From: Gigaspora rosea | Taxonomy: Eukaryota > Glomeromycota > Glomeromycetes > Diversisporales > Gigasporaceae | Assembly: GCA_003550325.1 (NCBI GenBank) | Contig: QKWP01000839.1 | Span: 72,023-136,022 of the forward strand | Reading direction: 5' to 3' | Length of the DNA stretch: 64,000 nucleotides | Shown: one piece after another, positions 1 to 14,344 of the stretch | Layout of the letters: each line of letters starts with the position of its first letter | Position numbering within the stretch: position 1 is the first letter of the stretch | Notes under the pieces: generated by a model | Seen by the model: only the letters and a program-made list of their open reading frames with translations | What the model was told of the DNA's origin: nothing | Database searches by the model: none | Translations under genes and position numbers: made by a program

Positions 1-307
1 GTAGAATTTTGTTTAATCTATTTCTTTGCCGTGCATTTTTTGCGCGGAATTTAGGATAAATTTTGGGTGTAATTGGGAAAATTTAAAATTATTATTTAGT
101 GCGTGATTACAAAGAGTATTTATTAATTTAGTTTATGCAAAAATTCGCTACAAAAGCTTGTTTACGAAATGTTTACGCGGTTCAGTCGCGACTGGACCGG
201 CTGGACCGGCTAAGCCGGCTTCAACACTAATTTGTAGTAAAATAAAATTTAACAATTCTGAATTCTAATTGGGTTGGAGCGGAGTGGAACAGAATGTAAG
301 ACCTTTC

Positions 308-745
308 CATGGTGTATTAATTTAAGGTGATGTCCGGCTCCCGCCACTGTAATGATGATAATGCTGGTTTTGTCGACCCCTGTAGAAATTAATTAATCAG
401 AAGTCGAATCATTAACGTCTTCGATAAATAAAGTAAACTACATATATGATTATTAATAAAATTATAAGTAAACTATATGATTAGTAATTTGAAGTCTTCT
501 AAGTAAAATGCGCGCATTAATAAAATATGCTTAAAATATATATTCAGGTGTTTTGCTAAAAAATTTTAAATCAAATTTAAGAGCCGAAGAAATAAGGTCC
601 CAGCCCTATGAAACGTCGCCGTTTTATTACTAATTTATAATTGGAGTGAAAGATCTATATATGGTGTACTAGATTTGGCGATGTCCGGCTTCCGCCTTGT
701 AACGATGATAATACTGATTTTTGTCGACCCCTATAGAAATAAATT
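308..745. repeat. Two diverged direct copies of a ~75-90 bp sequence
   Basis: The block around 326-395 (GATGTCCGGCT, CCGCC, GATGATAAT, TTGTCGACCCCT, TAGAAAT in that order) is repeated with substitutions at about 677-745. The copies lie about 350 bp apart and are too short and diverged to assign to a family. No ORF is supported in 1-1180; the rest is AT-rich DNA in which I see nothing. Confidence 0.6.
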
Positions 746-1185
746 ATTCATTTTTTTCAATTATACTTGAATCATTCTTTTTTGTTTAATATATTATATT
801 TAAATCGACCTTTTTATTTAACTTCACTACTCGAAGTTGGACCCATCATTAAATGATAGGTTAAATTTAATCATTTTTAACCAATTTTACAATATATAGT
901 CTATTATTTAGTAGATCATGGATCCATTATCCGTTTTCATATTAAATTTAACGGCTATTCGACGGATTTTACTATTAAATTTCGTAATCAAGTGACAACT
1001 GATCCAATTATTCTATATTTTGATGATGGCCATTTACGGATTTATCAAAATTCCACAAGATGTGCGAGATGTAAAATAGTGTTGAATGAAATGATAGTCT
1101 TATGAGTCATAACCAATTATCAGGTGTACATGGAAATTAAAATAATCGAATCAAGCAGTCATTTTAACATCTCATTATGATTATT

Positions 1186-1475
1186 TAACAACGTTAAATA
1201 ATCATTCTAATAGTTTTTTTCTGGTTAGTGTTAAATAATCATTCTAATAACTCTATATGGTTAGCGATAAATAATCATTTCATTCTACATTAATAGCTCT
1301 TTATGGTTAGTTTTAAATAATCATTCTAATGTTCTTTTATGGTTAGCGATAAATAATCATTCTAAAAACTCCTTATTGATGTGTTAAATGATCATCCTAA
1401 CAGTTCTTTATTGTTGTGTTAATTAAATGATCATCCTAACGGCTCTTTATTGTTGTGTTATAAAACCATTATAAC
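1186..1475. repeat. Imperfect tandem repeat, units ~42-50 bp
   Basis: Six to seven diverged units are built on TTAAATAATCATTCTAA followed by a CTTTAT(G/T)GTTAG-type segment. Later units change to AAATGATCATCCTAAC with TTATTGTTGTGTT. It is an AT-rich minisatellite with no coding potential. Confidence 0.7.
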
Positions 1476-2001
1476 AAGCTTTTTTTAGAATAAGCATTTA
1501 GTGTTTGGATAGGATGGTTGAGAACTGTTGAGATGTAGCTCATGATTCGTGAGAAATTTGATCAACTTTCATCAACAAAAAGCGATGTTTAATTGATAGA
1601 TGTCGTCATAATGAGTTTATTTATAAATATGTATTTGCAAATTTTTCGTATCAAAGGGTTAACATACTGAATAATATCTAACAATTTTTAACATAAGAAT
1701 TGAAAAGTATAAGTATATAATGGAGATTAGTTTAAAAATGGCGGAGATAGCCATTCCTATAACTTTATGAATTATTGCGATTAAATTTTTATTCAATTAT
1801 GATATAAGTTATGGTATTAACTTTTATTTAAACTCAAAACCTAATACATAAGTCTCAGCCTATGAAATCGCAGTTTTATTACTAGAAATTAATTGCATTA
1901 TTAAAAATTAATCTAAATCGTGTTATTGGCTAATTTTATGACGATCCAACAAGTTTATCCTATCCCATATTTTGTATTATTAAACTAGAACATGATCATG
2001 C

Positions 2002-2018
2002 GGGCGGCTTCGCCGCCC
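2002..2018. other. Perfect GC hairpin with a TTC loop
   Basis: GGGCGGC and GCCGCCC flank TTC, giving a perfect 7-bp stem in otherwise AT-rich DNA. It lies just upstream of the hairpin minisatellite at 2090-2535 and may belong to the same class of GC-capped hairpins. A factor-independent terminator is not expected in a eukaryotic nuclear genome. Confidence 0.5.
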
Positions 2019-2089
2019 ATACGCTAAAGGTAATAGATTTGTTTGTTTTATTCTTATTTTTATTTCGGAAAGAAAATTTTTCTTAAGCT

Positions 2090-2535
2090 TTTCTATCATT
2101 AGATGTTTCGTCTTAAATTTAATGCATCAATTTGGGTCCTTCCGGGCCAAGCTAATGCATTAGATTTAAAGTATTTGCTTTAGTCATTAGGTGTTCCATC
2201 TTGGATTTAATGCACCAAATTTGGCCCTTCCGGGGGCCAAACCTGGTGCATTAGATTTAAAGCATTTTCTTTCCGACATTAGGTTTCCAACCTGAATTCA
2301 ATGCACCAAATTGGGCAAAGTTGATGCATTAAATTTAAAGCATTTCCTTTCTGTCATTAGATGTTCCGTCTTGAATTCAATGCACCAATTTGGGCCCCCT
2401 CCGGGGGCCAAAGCTGGTGCATTAGATTTAAAGCATTTCTTTCCGTCATTAGATGTTCTGTCTTGAATTTAATACAACAATATGGTTCCCTCCGGGCCAA
2501 AGCTGGTTCATTAACTTTAAAGCTTTTATTTGTCA
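2090..2535. repeat. Hairpin minisatellite, five ~85-110 bp units
   Basis: About five tandem units each contain CATTAG(G/A)TGTTCC, then AATGCACCAA, a GC-rich palindrome of the GGCCCC-TCC-GGGGCC type, TGGTGCATT, and AGATTTAAAGCATTT. AATGCACCA pairs with TGGTGCATT and GGCC with GGCC, so every unit can fold into a long hairpin. The centre varies between units (CTTCCGGG, CCTCCGGG, or lost in unit 3) while the stem is largely kept. A related hairpin lies at 8960-9045. Confidence 0.8.
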
Positions 2536-2584
2536 TGTGAAACGATCATCTTGTGACCTTATTACCTGCCAAATATAACAGTTA

Positions 2585-2825
2585 GGCCACTCCAATTTAA
2601 TTTTCTGTTTAACATAAAATAAAATAGCTCGTAAGAGGGGGGGGAGGGTATAAAAAATAAACAAATTAATAAAAAATACGGTAATTCTATTGGCTACAAA
2701 AAATTTAAATTTATAAAAAGCAAATACTGCAATCTGATTGGCCAATATGGTGTTTTTTTCACCTAAAATTTTAAAAAATAGAGGGGGGGGGACTATGTTA
2801 AACAGAAAATCAAATTGGTCTGGCC
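2585..2825. mobile_element. MITE, PIF/Harbinger-like (TTA target duplication)
   Basis: The element is 241 bp. It starts GGCCACTCCAATTTAATTTT and ends in the near-perfect inverse (AAAATCAAATTGGTCTGGCC), and TTA lies on both sides (2582-2584 and 2826-2828). GTTTAACATA and a G-run follow inside both ends. Three-base TWA duplications with GG-starting termini are typical of PIF/Harbinger elements. There is no coding capacity. The termini match those of the larger element at 62213-63331. Confidence 0.8.
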
Positions 2826-3197
2826 TTACTGAATGTTACACATTCAATATATTCAGATCCGGATCTAAATTGCTATTGGTAAATGAATATAGTGCAAATT
2901 GATCTACGTGCAGATAGAATGGCTAATCACGTAAATTTTGTATTGGTCAGGGGGCTTAGGAGGCTGAGTTCACGATTCTTTCGTTGTTCTTTTGCCTTCT
3001 TTGACGATCATTGGTTATCAATTCATCATACCGGCAAAAAATTCGAAGAAAAAAAATGTAAAATCTAAAAAAATTCGAAAAGTAGAAGCAAAACCATAGA
3101 TTGGAGTGGCATATAATGCCAAAAGGATACTTTCTTTACTAGAATTTAAGTCGTTTTTTAAACGATTCGATTTTTTTTGTTTTTTTCTAGTAGTATG

Positions 3198-3268
3198 TTA
3201 AATATATATATAAATATATATATATATTTAATATATATATATATATATAGTACACAGTATATATATAT
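3198..3268. repeat. AT-dinucleotide microsatellite
   Basis: Runs of TATATATA with occasional interruptions cover about 70 bp just upstream of the large foldback element. Any ORF read through it is low complexity and not a gene. Confidence 0.85.
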
Positions 3269-3336
3269 AATAGAAATATAATCAAAATAACCCATGATGA
3301 TCATCACTAGGGTCACGTGATGTACATTACAAATAC

Positions 3337-5463
3337 GCAAATCTTACGTTTTTGATACTCCTGCACTTACTTTTTTGATACTCCTGTATGTACCCCAAAA
3401 TTACGCTTACTTTTTTGATGCAGATCTGCATATATACACGTGACTTGTGTTACACAAAGGCCCAGTGCATTGTTTTTGCAAAAATAATTTTTGGTTACAC
3501 GCCGCTAATGTCGTGTGACGTTACACAAGTCTAATTTTGCCCGGCATTAAGCTTAATGCTGGTGGGCACTATCATGATAATGCCCCGGCGGGGTTAGACA
3601 TAATTCCGGCCCACTCTAACCCTAAATCTAGGAACCCTAAAAACTAATTGTTCGAAGCAACATCCAATCACAGTTCATATACTGGTTACACGACATATGC
3701 ATCTAGTATATGTACTGTGATTGGATGTTGCTTCGAACAATTAGTTTTTAGGGTTCCTAGATTTAGGGTTAGGGTGGGCCGGAATTATGTCTAACCCCGC
3801 CGGGGCATTATCATGATAGTGCCCACCAGCATTAAGCTTAATGCCGGGTTAGGGTACCACTAGATTTAGGGTTAGGGTGGGCCGGAATTATGTCTAACCC
3901 CGCCGGGGGCATTATCATGATAGTGCCCACCAGCATTAAGCTTAATGCCGGGCAAAATTAGACTTGTGTAACGTTACACGACATTAGCGGCGTGTAACCA
4001 AAAATTATTTTTGCAAAAACAATGCACTGACGCAAATCTTACGTTTTTGATACTCCTGCACTTACTTTTTTGATACTCCTGTATGTACCCCAAAATTACG
4101 CTTACTTTTTTGATGCAGATCTGCATATATACACGTGACTTGTGTTACACAAAGGCCCAGTGCATTGTTTTTGCAAAAATAATTTTTGGTTACACGCCGC
4201 TAATGTCGTGTAACGTTACACAAGTCTAATTTTGCCCGGCATTAAGCTTAATGCTGGTGGGCACTATCATGATAATGCCCCCGGCGGGGTTAGACATAAT
4301 TCCGGCCCACCCTAACCCTAAATCTAGTGGTACCCTAACCCGGCATTAAGCTTAATGCTGGTGGGCACTATCATGATAATGCCCCGGCGGGGTTAGACAT
4401 AATTCCGGCCCACCCTAACCCTAAATCTAGGAACCCTAAAAACTAATTGTTCGAAGCAACATCCAATCACAGTACATATACTGGTTACACGACATATGTA
4501 TCTAGTATATGTACTGTGATTGGATGTTGCTTCGAACAATTAGTTTTTAGGGTTCCTAGATTTAGGGTTAGGGTGGGCCGGAATTATGTCTAACCCCGCC
4601 GGGGCATTATCATGATAGTGCCCACCAGCATTAAGCTTAATGCCGGGTTAGGGTACCACTAGATTTAGGGTTAGGGTGGCCGGAATTATGTTTAACCCCC
4701 CGGTGGCATTATCATGATAGTGCCACCAGTATTAAGCTTAATTCCGGGTTAGGGTACCACTAGATTTAGGGTTAGGGTGGCCGGAATTATGTCTAACCCC
4801 GCTGGGGTTATTATGATAGTGCCCACTAATGCCGGGCAAAATTTACTTGTGTAATGTTACATGACATCAGCGGTGTGTAACCAAAAATTATTTTTGCAAA
4901 AACAATGCACTGGGCCTTTGTGTAACACAAGTCACGTGTATATATGCAGATCGGTATCAAAAAAGTAAAGTAATTTTGAGTTACATACAGGAGTATCCAT
5001 ATGGGCTGATTTATGGAATTGGCAATAACTTTTGATATACTAATCAATTTTTGAATGTCTCAATGAGACAGTTCTAATGAATCCAAAATCATCAAAATCC
5101 AATCACAGGATCCCAAGATAATTAAGCTTTGTATAATTTTACTATTAGTTTTTACTATGTAGACAATCAATATATGGATTGGTTTTGCTATGTAATCAAT
5201 GTATGGATTGGTTTTCATATATGAAAACCAATCTATACGTTGATTGTCTACATAGTAAAAGTTAATATAAAATTATACAAAATCTTAATTATCTTGGGAT
5301 TCTGTGATTGGATTTTGATGATTTTGGATTCATTAGAACCATCTCATCGAGACCAACATTTTGGTAATAAAATTATTCAAAAATAGATTAGTTATTGGCA
5401 ATTCCATAAATCAGCCCATATGCAAAAAAGTAAGCGCAGGAGTATCAAAAACATAAGATTTGC
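3337..5463. mobile_element. Large foldback element with nested and duplicated palindromes
   Basis: The ends are GCAAATCTTACGTTTTTGAT and the inverse ATCAAAAACATAAGATTTGC. They are flanked by ACAAATAC (3329-3336 and 5465-5472), an 8-9 bp target duplication of the size seen in Mutator-like or hAT elements. Inside, a palindrome of about 700 bp occurs twice in tandem (arms from 3337 and 4032; centres near 3695 and 4493). A separate 445-bp palindrome (about 4988-5432, centre near 5222) lies in the terminal part. The arms contain smaller palindromes (CCGGCATTAAGCTTAATGC, ATCATGAT). No transposase is present, so the element is non-autonomous. Confidence 0.8.
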
Positions 5464-5971
5464 CACAAATACGCGTAATGCACAATGATGAATATCATTT
5501 AATTTCTACTTTCTTTACTACCGGTACTTTTATTTTACTACCATTTTGTATTTCTAATATAGTTTTGCTAATCTACTAAGATCCAAAATTTGTTTGTTCA
5601 TTTATCTTTACTTGTTATTGAACTTTTTGCTTCTGTGTTTCTTTTTGCTACAAGTGTTTGCTTAATTATGCGTTGTGCATTATTTTAGCTCTTTTTATGC
5701 TACTTTCACTCAAGCATTTGCAATACTACCGGTAATAAAGGTTCATTAATTCACTACAGTCACGAATTTGCTTGCTTGTTTTTCATCTGTAACTGACATT
5801 TTTGTTTTCGCGTTCCTTAGTGACGCGTCTTGCATACTTTTAGCTTCTTGTTACTACTCTTCTTTTGTTCCAATTTTATTTCACTACTATACTGTTCTGA
5901 TGTTAGTTTTTTTATTGCTGCATTGTCTTATTGTATATCTAGCTATGCTCTTTACAAAGGAACTTATAACT

Positions 5972-6329
5972 ATGGAGGGTAAGTCGTTAACAGATTGTTT
6001 AGTTTCTTTCTAAACTTTTTTTTTGTATTTTAGATGTACCGGTAGATTCTTTAGTATCTTTAAATGACTCATTGATAGATTTAGAATCTACAACCAGAGT
6101 GAGCATTGAGCCAGAAGCTTTTGAAATATGTGAAATGATAGAAATCAAGCAAAGTGGTGAACAAGATTTTCAAATTTCAGTAGGCGATTCGTATTTGACA
6201 TGGGAATTGGCTAAAGCACATCTCAATAGATATGCCAAAGCTACGGGTTTTTCTCTACGTCGAAAAAGAGTAGAATTCAATAATGATAGTGGAGTTCGGT
6301 GGCTAGGCAAATTCAATGCACCCATTTGA
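5972..6329 (+). pseudogene. FAR1-domain protein fragment (MULE-type), truncated
   Basis: An ATG at 5972 opens a 7-nt exon. A 55-bp intron (5979-6033, GTAAGT to TTTTAG) joins it in frame to an exon from 6034, giving about 101 residues. The segment with TWELAKAHLNRYAK followed by ATGFSLRRKR is the start of a FAR1 DNA-binding domain, found in FAR1-related proteins and MULE transposases that are numerous in Rhizophagus. The family continues into Cys/His zinc ligands, but here the frame ends in TGA (6327-6329) after an unrelated tail. I read it as a 5' fragment or decayed copy. The region 5475-5970 is CT-rich and could be its promoter. Confidence 0.65.
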
Positions 6330-7439
6330 TGTCAGATAAGTGTTAACAAATAATCCTTTTTCATTCATCCTTGTATAAATTCTAATTTGAAGTTTTTTTT
6401 TGTTTTAGCGAATATAGCCTAGTCGTTTAGAGTAATATCGTTTTTTGTATTGGCAACATTTTGTCGACAGTGTTACCAAAAGCTAGAATTTTTTAGGAAT
6501 ACGCTCTGTGAAACTACTGTCTAGCTGCGAGCGAAGCGAGCAGCATATGGCGACTATGATAGTTTATGGTAGGGTAAGCATATACTAGTGCAAAATTATT
6601 GTATTAAATAATTTAATAACTGATCTAGCATATATATCCAATTTCGTTGCCATTATATTTCATTAAATTTATTGGCTCGAGTATAATTTTGAGATTTATT
6701 ATATAGTGATATATGTGTACACAAAAAGAATTAGTTTAGTATAGTAGCTATAGTAGCGCGCTATTGAATTTTAAATTAAAAATTTTGTATTAACTTACGC
6801 TTTAATTTTTTGTCTTAATTTAATATAAAATTATCACGTGTTATAGTTAAAAATAAATTAATTTTTTGGGTTACACAAAAGGGTGGTGATGGTCACCACT
6901 GGTTATAGTTAGAAATATTCTATATAATATATATAATATATATATATAAAATGGCAAGAGTAAAATAATGTATTTTCTTATCAGTAGTATATTAAGTTCT
7001 ATAAACTCAAAATTAATGGAACTGTTATAGTAAAAAGAGGATTTTTAAGACTCAGTTAATCTACAATTAACCAAATTTTAGAAGAATTGCAAATAAACTA
7101 TAAATAGTACTTATTTTCTAAATTCATATATTAATAAGTAGAAATTGAATTCTCTTATTATTCAAATTTATTTAGATTTTTGTTGCAGCTTATGTCAATT
7201 TGAATCAATAATATTTATCGCGGATTACAATAGCTTGTCTATTTTACACTATCACTCATTTCATTTAATCTGATTTCATCTTAAATATGCCAAATTACTT
7301 CCTATTAACTGTGAACAATTTAATTATTTTAATTTAACTGCACATTATACATTGGATTAAGCCCAATCAATTCATGTACCGTATTCTGATCAATAAATAG
7401 GGCAAGTATATTTTTCTTTCCCCTTACAAATTCCAGTTA
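6330..7439. other. AT-rich non-coding interval
   Basis: No ORF, RNA gene or convincing repeat is visible apart from a short hairpin near 6523-6544 (GCTGC and GCAGC arms) and short TA runs near 6925. Confidence 0.6.
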
Positions 7440-7454
7440 TTTGGGTTTTTCTTG

Positions 7455-7836
7455 TAGCACGGGTATTAATGAACAACCAAATTTTGATTTCCTGAACGAT
7501 TTATGCCATGTTATGGAAAAGCTGGAAAAGTGCAAATACTACTATAAGTACAGTTTTGACAGGTATTCTTAAATATAATAAAGGTGAAAAAATCTTAATT
7601 TTGGTTTGTGATAATTGTGGGGGTAAAACAAGAATAATACAATGATCTGGTTTTGTGCATGGCATGTTGCAACAAGGATTTATTCAGAAATTCATTTGCA
7701 TTTTATAATTACCGGGCACACAAAGTTTATTGTCGATGTATTTTTTGGAAATATCAAGATTTTATATCGCGAATCAAATATTATATGTACTAGTGATATT
7801 GTTCGCATAATAGAAATCAACAACACGATTTCATAA
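7455..7836 (+). pseudogene. DUF7869-like protein remnant, frameshifted
   Basis: The ORF at 7642-7836 contains MIWFCAWHVATRIYSEIHLH then FIITGHTKFIVDVFFG. This pattern (WFCAWRVA, HFM.xGHTKF..D..FG.IK) is characteristic of DUF7869 proteins, which resemble transposase-derived proteins and are common in Glomeromycotina and some animals. The expected DNC-GGQNKNN motif lies directly upstream (about 7610-7641), but DNCGG is in another frame from KNNTMIW, so a single-base indel separates them. Further upstream, open stretches at 7455-7610 in shifted frames look like more of the same gene. The frame ends at TAA 7834-7836. Recognition is by motif only. Confidence 0.55.
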
Positions 7837-7942
7837 TAAAACAATTTTACAAGGCTCAGATACTGGAATTATTAATTATTATTTTTCTTTTTCATAGTGA
7901 ATGTGGGTCGTATATAGTGATGGGCAAATCCCGATTTTTTCA

Positions 7943-7981
7943 AAAATCCCGCGCGGGATTCGCGGGATTCGCGGGATCGAG
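7943..7981. repeat. Short GC-rich tandem repeat (CGGGATT units)
   Basis: CGCGGGATT occurs in three near-perfect consecutive copies, preceded by ATCCCGATT and AAATCCCGC upstream, within very AT-rich sequence. It may be the end of a hAT-like element, whose subterminal repeats often look like this, but I could not find its partner. Confidence 0.4.
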
Positions 7982-8227
7982 TAGAGTTTCTGAATTTTTC
8001 ACGATTAATAAATAAATATATATATATCATCACTAGGAATGTAATTTCTCGTTAAAATAATAATCATTTCTTATAAATCTGACTACATTTATTACAAATA
8101 AAAATGCTTATATAGATTTTACCTACTTTTAATACATTTGGATCTTATAATTATTAAATTCATCAATTCAGATTTGCCTTAATTTTATCAATTTTTAAAA
8201 TATTATTATATAAATATATATTTAAAA

Positions 8228-8430
8228 ATTATAATGGTAACAAAGCGATCAATCATAAGCGTATAAAAAATTATAAGTAATCAGGTGCATAATCATGTAT
8301 AAATGTGCTAAAATTATAAGTGATTAGGTACTGTACATACGTACAAAAATTTATAACCAGGTTATATACATACAAAAATTCATAAGCGGCACATAAGAAA
8401 TTCATAATCAGCTTATAATTTCTGAATTAC
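8228..8430. repeat. Degenerate AT-rich tandem repeat (~45-55 bp units)
   Basis: Diverged units around ATTATAAGT(G/A)AT(C/T)AGGT and ACATAC-AAAAATT-ATAA recur four times. There is no coding potential. Confidence 0.45.
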
Positions 8431-8713
8431 ATAACTGATTGGCTCGAATTTTATTTAACCTTATCATTTATATTAAATAATCACTGAAATTGGAGATTTT
8501 CTCCCATATGGTACACAATATTCTTGGGGCATTATTCGTGCAAGAAATTAAAAGTCTAGATTGCCACTTTATTAATCATGAAAATTTAAAAAATTTATTT
8601 CAACGTACAGTTTGCGCATTATCTATGTACGCACGTATATATGTGGAACGAAAATAAATAAAGATTTAATATTTTTATGTAAATACATCAAATACTAATT
8701 AGGAATTGGCCCA

Positions 8714-8919
8714 NNNNNNNNNNNNNNNNNNNNNNNNNNNNNNNNNNNNNNNNNNNNNNNNNNNNNNNNNNNNNNNNNNNNNNNNNNNNNNNNNNNNNNN
8801 NNNNNNNNNNNNNNNNNNNNNNNNNNNNNNNNNNNNNNNNNNNNNNNNNNNNNNNNNNNNNNNNNNNNNNNNNNNNNNNNNNNNNNNNNNNNNNNNNNNN
8901 NNNNNNNNNNNNNNNNNNN
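8714..8919. other. Assembly gap (206 Ns)
   Basis: A run of N from 8714 to 8919. A hairpin-rich repeat begins directly after it, which probably caused the assembly break. ORFs read through the Ns are meaningless. Confidence 0.99.
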
Positions 8920-8926
8920 AAATCCG

Positions 8927-9134
8927 TTATTGAATGTTTCGCATCCAATAACAGCGTATCTGGCTTTGAATTTAATGTGCTTGACAACCTGAGCCCCTTC
9001 GGGGCCCAGGTTAGCACATTAAATTCAAAGCCAGATACTTCTTTTATTTGGTATCCAAAATGATCATCCCTTGATCCTTCGGATCACGGTATTCTCATTT
9101 CTCCTGCCTGTTATTGGATGCTATACATCCAATA
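8927..9134. repeat. Compound hairpin element (large hairpin flanked by small ones)
   Basis: The core at 8960-9046 is a long hairpin: ATCTGGCTTTGAATTTAATG pairs with CATTAAATTCAAAGCCAGAT, around a GC-rich top (GAGCCCC-TTC-GGGGCCC). It is flanked by small palindromes, TTATTGAATG-TTTCG-CATCCAATAA on the left and GTTATTGGATG-CTATA-CATCCAATAAC on the right. A further TTGATCC-TTCG-GGATCAC hairpin lies near 9071. The right flank resembles sequence after the hairpin minisatellite (2537-2573), so both probably belong to one family. Confidence 0.7.
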
Positions 9135-9224
9135 ACTATTTATTATTGGAAAAAAATTTTTAAGCCCTATTTATAATAAATTTCCAGGACTTAAAAATTG
9201 GCATCATTTTCATTTTACAAATAA

Positions 9225-9458
9225 TGGTAAGTTATCCGCCAAGCTCATAAAGATGGCCCTAAAGTCATATATGAATTGCTAAAAATAAATGTAGATTTTT
9301 ATAAAAAAAGTCTCAAAAATAATTCCAATTCGAAAATTAACTATAGAAAGCATAAGTATTTATTTGAAAAAGTTCGACCATATATTAATGGTGATGCAAA
9401 CAAAAATGAAATATGTTTAATGCCAATATTAAATAAGAATGAATATAATAATAATTAA
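9225..9458 (+). CDS. Unidentified ORF fragment
   Basis: An open frame of about 75 codons runs from about 9225 (no certain start; a TTG at 9276 is the first start-like codon) to TAA at 9456-9458. It is rich in Lys and Asn and contains the segment KDGPKVIYELL. I do not recognise it. It could be a last exon, since GTAAGT sits just upstream at 9226, or a chance ORF in AT-rich DNA. Confidence 0.2.
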
Positions 9459-10127
9459 AAAATTATATTCATAACTTTGTAAATAATAAGTTTTATATTA
9501 TACATATTTTTATTAGTTGTTACAAGTAACATGTTACGATTAAGCATGATATAATTTTTTATTATTTCATGTAACAATTTGTCGGATCTCACTATGTATC
9601 GTTTTGATTGACGATGCCCTATATATATGGCACTTGTTGTAAAATGCCCGAGATTTCCATTTAATTATGCCAATTTCCGGCCCGATTTTTCAACAGTTGA
9701 AAATTCTCCGCTGTTTATAACATGTAATATAAAAAGGTTCATTAGTTTTATAACGTTACTTTCATCTGTGGTTTCTAATTTCCTGTTAAAAAACTGGAAA
9801 AAAAAGCGGATTACATCACCCGGAAATTTCGTACAACATTTGCAAAATTCGCACCGCATCGTATGATGCAATCTAAATGACCCATAGATAAAACGAAGTA
9901 ACCAAATTAGGAATTTACAGGCCTATTTGAAAATCATGACATAACAAATATATATGTACGCAAGTACGTATGTGCATAAAAGATAAATCATTCGATTTAT
10001 TCAATTTGATTATTAGACTATTTAATGGTAAGGTGATTTCTATTTTATGACACAGAGTTAAGAAAAAAATATATAAAAGAACACATTCTTGACTATATTT
10101 TATTATTATTAATTTAATAACAAAATA

Positions 10128-13165
<3,038 letters not shown>

Positions 13166-14340
13166 TTTTATTTCATAGCAATTATTGGCTAATATAATAG
13201 TTGATGTAAGTTTCAGAATAAATGTTGTACCATTAATATCACTGGAACAGCTGAAGTTGGAAATTGGTTTTGCTTTTATTATGAAATTTTTCTAAAATTT
13301 TTGGAGATAGTTTTTTAATTTTGTGTTTATATTTGATTTAGGAATTGGAGATAGTTTTATATAAAAGCGTGTAAGATTTAGCATATCGGCCGATTTGGTT
13401 TGACCCCAAAATTAGTCAATCATTATTGAGAATTATTTGCCGTTAAAATTTATTACAAGGAGAGTTTTTACAAAAAAAGGTCTTTTAAATTCACTTTGAA
13501 GTCATAATTAAGTGTAGAATATTGCAATATCTACATGTTTTATTATTAGCTAAAAGTAGGTTAAAAAGGCTGTTTTCCTGTAAAATTACTTCCGGATTCG
13601 CCCTTACCCATTATACAACCGATCGTTCAAATGACAAACCGATCGTTCACTACCCGAAAATACCCGAGCACTTCAACAACTAGTGATAGTGCTTTCTTTT
13701 ACGGCTTAGTGTAGTTGTTTTTTTAGTATTTATTGCTTGTCTATTTCATATAAAGGCTAAAAAGCTTTTTTTATTGAATGTTTCGTTTGTTATTCTTCAC
13801 GTCATTTAATGGCAAAAGTCCGTGTAACCGTTTATCGAAAAAAGACCCCTAAAAATCAAATCGGCGGATATGGTAGGTTTATATTTTTAAATAGAGGTCA
13901 TTGATTTTTGGCTTTATCCATGATAATTAATTTGTCATTTTTTCTTTTACATAAATGAGATTTGCAAAATATTTTTAAATTTCAAATTAGAATATATATG
14001 TTATACGACAAAATCGAATTTTTGTGGTTTCCAAATCAACTTATATTGTAACAAAATTCTAAACTGACTCAGTTGATTAGAGAATTTAAATTCCACTTAA
14101 TAAGCGGATTTAAAATTAATAAATTAAAAAAAAAACTTGATCTGCTTCCGGCAGCTGGGTAATTAACGCAAATACAAAAACACTGCAAGAAATAAAGTTT
14201 CTGAATACAAACAACACAACCCATAGGGGCTTTTGCCCTAAAAATTAGGAAAAGGAAGTGTATAGGGTCAAGGAAAGAAGCAGAGGTCCGGGTTTGGAGA
14301 GTTTGGAATGACCGTACGGACCAAGATCGTTTAAGAAGCT
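13166..14340. other. Non-coding interval after ACH1
   Basis: The 3' flank of the CoA-transferase gene. I see no ORF or RNA gene. The last part, from about 14150, may be the 5' end of the LINE fragment that follows. Confidence 0.5.
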
Positions 14341-14344
14341 AAAG

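Noticed and set aside
3600-4810. TTAGGG/CCCTAA words as a telomere or interstitial telomeric repeat
   Set aside because: Only two adjacent units occur each time (TTTAGGGTTAGGGTGGG), at fixed places in the arms of a foldback element and not in arrays.
4826-5047. Minus-strand ORF of 73 codons
   Set aside because: Lies in the arms of nested palindromes of the foldback element, with no protein-like composition.
8688-9017. ORFs across the N run
   Set aside because: Mostly unknown bases; no support.
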